The notes under the pieces were generated by a model. It saw only the letters and a list, made by a program, of their open reading frames with translations. It made no database searches and was not told the origin of the DNA. This document shows, piece after piece, positions 58,045 to 64,000 of a stretch of 64,000 nucleotides of DNA (positions within the stretch are counted from its first letter, which is position 1; the number at the start of each line of letters is the position of its first letter). The position numbers were made by a program, and so were the translations under genes. The DNA comes from Blumeriella jaapii. Lineage: Eukaryota; Ascomycota; Leotiomycetes; Helotiales; Drepanopezizaceae. The DNA lies in assembly GCA_009599575.1 (NCBI GenBank), contig VWND01000033.1, positions 216,661 to 280,660 on the forward strand. Direction: 5' to 3'.

Positions 58045-59760
58045 GTCGTCGGGTTAGAGAGAACACTTGAGGGGTTAACGAGAGATACTCTGATAGGGAT
58101 TCGGGCTGACTTGCGGTTCTTATGTACTTGCTGTCACCAACATCCGGTTTTGTTTTTCGGAGACATGGTCGCCGAGTTGTGTGCGTCTGCGGCTCGACGT
58201 CGTGCGGTTTTGCTGCCATGGATATAATTTTCCGTGCGCGCAAGTGTGATCAAGTGTGATTCGGTGTGATTCGGAGATGAACGCGGAGCAAACCACCCAA
58301 ACAACTCTCCCTCTCTTATGACATGGAAATAAGACAGATTCTTTTCGTCCAGACAGCTCCAACGACGCACCTCGGTAAAGTGACAACACACCAAAAGTAA
58401 ACACGCCACACTAAATCTGAAGCAAGCCTATGCAACGCCACAAGAGGTTTTACCGACCCGCTTGATCCAAACAAAAGTCGCGCGCATTCCACCAATCCAA
58501 GACCCGAGCAACGCACTGAGTGTCGTCGTTAGTTGTGGAGTAAATAGAGCTAAGCGAGCTAGCTAACGGAGGCATACTCGCCGTCGTCTGCAGAATGCAA
58601 AGGCCTGGAAGTTTTTCCACGAGACTCGGGAAGCTGCTGGCTGGTCATTTGTTTGCCTTGCTTGGAGACTTGCTGTCTCGGAGCAACTCCTCTGGAGCTT
58701 CTCAGAATCAGATCACGCAATATCTTCACAACAGCAAATCAAAAAGCGTCAAGGTGCAGGAGAACGGATTCCAATTACCACGCATCGTCAACCTAGTATT
58801 CCCATCACGTCTGTTGGAAAGCGTGCAGCGCTTCCCGCGTATGTGTGTGCCCTCGCTCGAATGGACAGGAGCACTTCCGTAGACCATCGGCTCAACGCAT
58901 CCTTTTCCTCGCCCCCTCATTCCTTGCCTCTCTTGCCTTCTCCCTTCTCTGAGAGGAAAGAAAGATCTCGAATGAAGATGAAGATCGAGAAAAGATGCAT
59001 GCCATGCCGAAAAATCATCTCTGCAGACGCCGCACGCGTGATGAAAAAAAAGAGAAAGAGCCAAGTGTAGATCGTAAAACCTTTCCGAGATGACTGTCCA
59101 TCATCCCATATGACAGAGTCTCATCGCGCCAAGAAAGTTTGATCCATCCATCCATTCAACCGCTTTTGTCTATCGCAAAAAAAAAAAAAAAAAGGCAACG
59201 CCGAAGCAAATCTGCCTCGCAAGAGAAGTAAAGAACTGTGCACGATCTTCGGTGTCGGATTCTGTCGCCGACCCTCGAAAGAATTGTTGTGAAGCAGAAA
59301 AGATCCCGTGTTGGCGGAAGACCAGGTTCGTGTTGTGGCTTTTGCGTTCTGCTGGCCCATCCTGAGCCAGAAACAAAAGCACTAGATGAACGCGGTACGC
59401 CGCGCGCATGCGTCGTCTGCCTGTACGGTCTCCTGTCTATTGGGTATCTCGAGACGTGACGAAGACAACAAGACAACGCGATCTATTCGTAGGTCATTCG
59501 TTCGATGGCCGGAAGCACCATTGTGAAGCCGACTCCATTGGTACCGAGGGACAGGAGTCAGCTTCCACAAAGTACCCCACCGCCACCAGAAAATCGCTTG
59601 TCGCAAAAAGCATATAGGTTGCAAGTGAAAAGATCGAACTGTCGATATCAAGGAAAACGCAGCGAGCACCAGCAACGAAAGCCGATGCCCCAAGACGCCC
59701 CATTCCCAGGTCTAGGCAGTGAAGTGACTGCGAAGAGAAGTGAGCGTCGACACGGTGCGT
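58045..59760. other. Intergenic region between GH5 and DED1
   Basis: 1.7 kb. Only short overlapping frames. Contains the GH5 promoter (right of 58045) and the DED1 3' end. A poly-A run of about 17 lies near 59176. Confidence 0.6.
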
Positions 59761-62077
<2,317 letters not shown>

Positions 62078-62136
62078 GTTGAGTTGAATGGAGAGAACGG
62101 CAAGACAGCTGTACTTGGGTTGTGAGTGTGAGTGTG

Positions 62137-62181
<45 letters not shown>

Positions 62182-63470
62182 TTGTGTGTGTATGGGGAGA
62201 TGTACACGAGGTATCGGACAGGTCGTCTTCGTCTTCGGAGTCTGCTCCAAACACGATCGAGAGGATGATGTGGAAGAAAACAAAGGCCGTAAGATCAGGA
62301 TGACGAGATGGCAGTCCCGTAGCGAGCTTCGCGTATGGACCCTCGAGCAGGTCTAGAAACGCAAAGGGAGAGGAGGGAGTTGTAGGAGTTGTGGAGTTGT
62401 ATAGGAGAGGGAGAGTCGGAGTGGAAGGTTGGAGGTTGGAGGTTGGGGGTTGAAGGTCGAAGAAGTCGTGAAAGGCAAAATTTTGTAGTGAGTGAGGGCG
62501 ATTGCTTAGCTGGCCGCTAGTTCCTTTGTGGGTTAGACATCACGTGTCGCTTGACAGCGGGCTCCTAAGGGTCTGCCAAGGCGGCAGGGCGGGTGGACCG
62601 TAGGAGGTAAGTAAACAACAACAACAACCAAAGGAGTCTTGTGGACTTCTAGCAAACCATACTGTTTTCTGATGTTTTCTTTGTTGTTTCTACTGTCCAC
62701 ATCATTATATCAATCCTTCCTGCTCTTCTGCTGTTCATTTGTTTCTCGCCCCCCTCCCTTCGATGTGTGATATGCTTGCAGCAAGAGGCGACGAATAAGA
62801 GTTTCCCCCGTATGGTATAACACTCTCAAAACTTACACCGCTCTGCGTTGCGAATCCTTATTCTTGAAAGGCATATTTCCGGGCCCCTGATGTTTGTTAC
62901 CTGTCCCGATCTTGACCCCATCTTGTCATTTGATCTTTCTCCCTGCTTCTCTCTTGTCTCTTGTCTTGGTGGTGTTGCCTCCTTTGACCATATGGTCGAT
63001 ACGATTATCTTCCCTCATTTTCCTTCCCAGCGTCACTTTTGATATTCTGTCATTCATTGTCTGCCTACATACGGGACACAGAGTCACCTTTCTCGGTCTT
63101 GTACTCTAGGAGCACGCATATTCGCCCTTCTAATTACCCACTCTATCTCTTCCTACATCCTACAGTCTACGGCACTACGCATGGTATCTATCCTCTCTAA
63201 CCAGGGTTGCTGAAACCGGGATTACTGTACAGCACGTGTACATAGAACTGTATATGGTACTCTTGATTCAAGGCCTTTTCTGCGTGGGAAGACAGACTGC
63301 TGGTAGTAGCGGGCCAGCAGCAGTCACAAGTTTGTTGTACAAGCGTGAAGTCCGAAGGCTTACATGCTCCTCTTTCGTCTTTCCTCATTGTTTTCTAGTC
63401 TTTTATTTCTTTCCTTTCTTCTGTCCTCCCGATTGTTCCGGTTTCGCACAATTTACAATCTGAAAACTTT
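62078..63470. promoter_or_regulatory. DED1 upstream region
   Basis: 1.4 kb without a recognised gene, with the TG repeat at its left end and purine-rich GGAGGTTGGAGG stretches near 62400-62460. It should hold the DED1 promoter and leader. Confidence 0.45.
62121..62190. repeat. (TG)n microsatellite with TGTGAG units in the DED1 leader
   Basis: TGTGAG repeats (about 62121-62145) pass into a run of some 20 TG units ending near 62190, 44-113 bp upstream of the DED1 start codon. Confidence 0.95.
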
Positions 63471-63474
63471 CCAA

Positions 63475-63665
63475 TGAAAAATAACAAACCATCTAAATCC
63501 TCGTAAAATAGAATTATTTAAGCGATATTTTTTTGTCTTAAAAAGAAATTAATTCCAATCATTTGAATAAACATATACGAAAGGCCGGAAAGCGCTTTGG
63601 AAATATCAATTGTAAAATTCAGTCCGACCATCGGTTTCGAAAGAAGCGGCTATAAAAAGCTTTAT
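63475..63665 (-). pseudogene. Ty3/gypsy integrase fragment (P/M family) in gene space
   Basis: On the minus strand the eroded sequence matches P2 at about 5290-5440. Both read through equivalents of AAYSETDGQTEIYNQY, then QKRFRLF, in shifting frames (here FETDGRTE..QKRFPAF). About 190 bp, AT-rich, lying in otherwise GC-balanced DNA. Confidence 0.7.
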
Positions 63666-63944
63666 CTAGGTACGTACCGAAGATTTTTCCTAATTGAAGT
63701 CAAAAAATAAATTCATTTTCAAAGCCGCGATTATTTATAATACTTTTTGAGAGGCCAAAACACTTATACACGTAACAGATATAAAATTTAGCAAAACTTA
63801 CATTCCTACCAATTGTCTGTTGTACCACATCCACAGTCCGAGAGGGTGGAGGTAGATATGACAGAACATAATATTGCTCGGTCGTAGAAGAATCAAGAGC
63901 CATGATGGGAGAGACCAACGTGAAGCGTGCAGGAGACAGACCGA
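63666..63944 (-). other. AT-rich to normal transition with a possible first exon
   Basis: A minus-strand frame begins at 63901-63918 (MALDSSTTEQYY, then LPPPSRTVDVVQQTIGRN) and runs to a GTAAGT donor-like site at about 63800. It could be the first exon of a gene whose remainder was displaced by the gypsy fragment, or chance. No family recognised. Confidence 0.25.
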
Positions 63945-64000
63945 TGGATAGAAAGAAGGGAAGAAGGGAAGAAGGGAAGAAGGGAAGAAGGGAAGAAGGG
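63945..64000. repeat. (AAGAAGGG)n microsatellite at window end
   Basis: Six or more 8-bp units of AAGAAGGG continuing past the window edge. Confidence 0.95.

Overview
The window is nuclear DNA of a filamentous ascomycete (Pezizomycotina; class not determined). The gene-bearing part has short GT-AG introns (45-174 bp) with CTNAC-type branch sites and typical fungal genes: a GH72 glucanosyltransferase, UTP13, a CBM1-GH5 cellulase and DED1. The rest is a very AT-rich, C-to-T-eroded retrotransposon block, as left by repeat-induced point mutation (RIP). The change between the two compartments falls on a retrotransposon end, at 42960/42961.

Positions 1-42960 are a nest of transposons that I could untangle from target-site duplications and from paralogous empty sites. 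Family P/M (Ty3/gypsy-like, LTR about 265-270 bp) gives P1 (42183-42960, plus strand), M (minus strand; 5' LTR 41918-42182, gag at 41161-41917 and 9229-10359, RT 7855-8559) and P2 (plus strand; pol about 4158-5972, LTR 6216-7854). A Tc1/mariner element (6270-7636) sits inside the P2 LTR. M is split by an 11.25-kb Ty3/gypsy-like element of a second family, 'Y' (Y-host, 10360-41156). Y-host is split in its own integrase by a second, 11.32-kb Y copy (Y-full, 15534-35074). Y-full is split by an 8.2-kb Ty1/copia element (16401-24613). A further partial Y copy fills 1-3232. The order P1 > M > Y-host > Y-full > copia makes five levels.

The copia element is far less eroded than its surroundings, and its LTRs differ at only 6 of 302 positions. 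It carries a spliced, intron-containing gene on the strand opposite to gag-pol, coding for an AT-hook and cysteine-rich protein. It also shows a primer-binding site matching the anticodon arm of initiator tRNA-Met. These are the most interesting features in the window.

Positions 42961-64000 are ordinary fungal gene space. From left to right: a GPI-anchored GH72 beta-1,3-glucanosyltransferase (minus), an unrecognised 511-aa membrane-protein candidate (minus, five exons), UTP13 (plus) divergent from it, a CBM1-GH5 endoglucanase with an apparent frameshift (minus), and the DEAD-box helicase DED1 (minus). Spacers are 0.9-2.8 kb and carry several microsatellites and minisatellites. A short relic of the P/M integrase lies near 63475-63665. 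The genes are unrelated housekeeping and cell-wall functions and do not form a pathway cluster.
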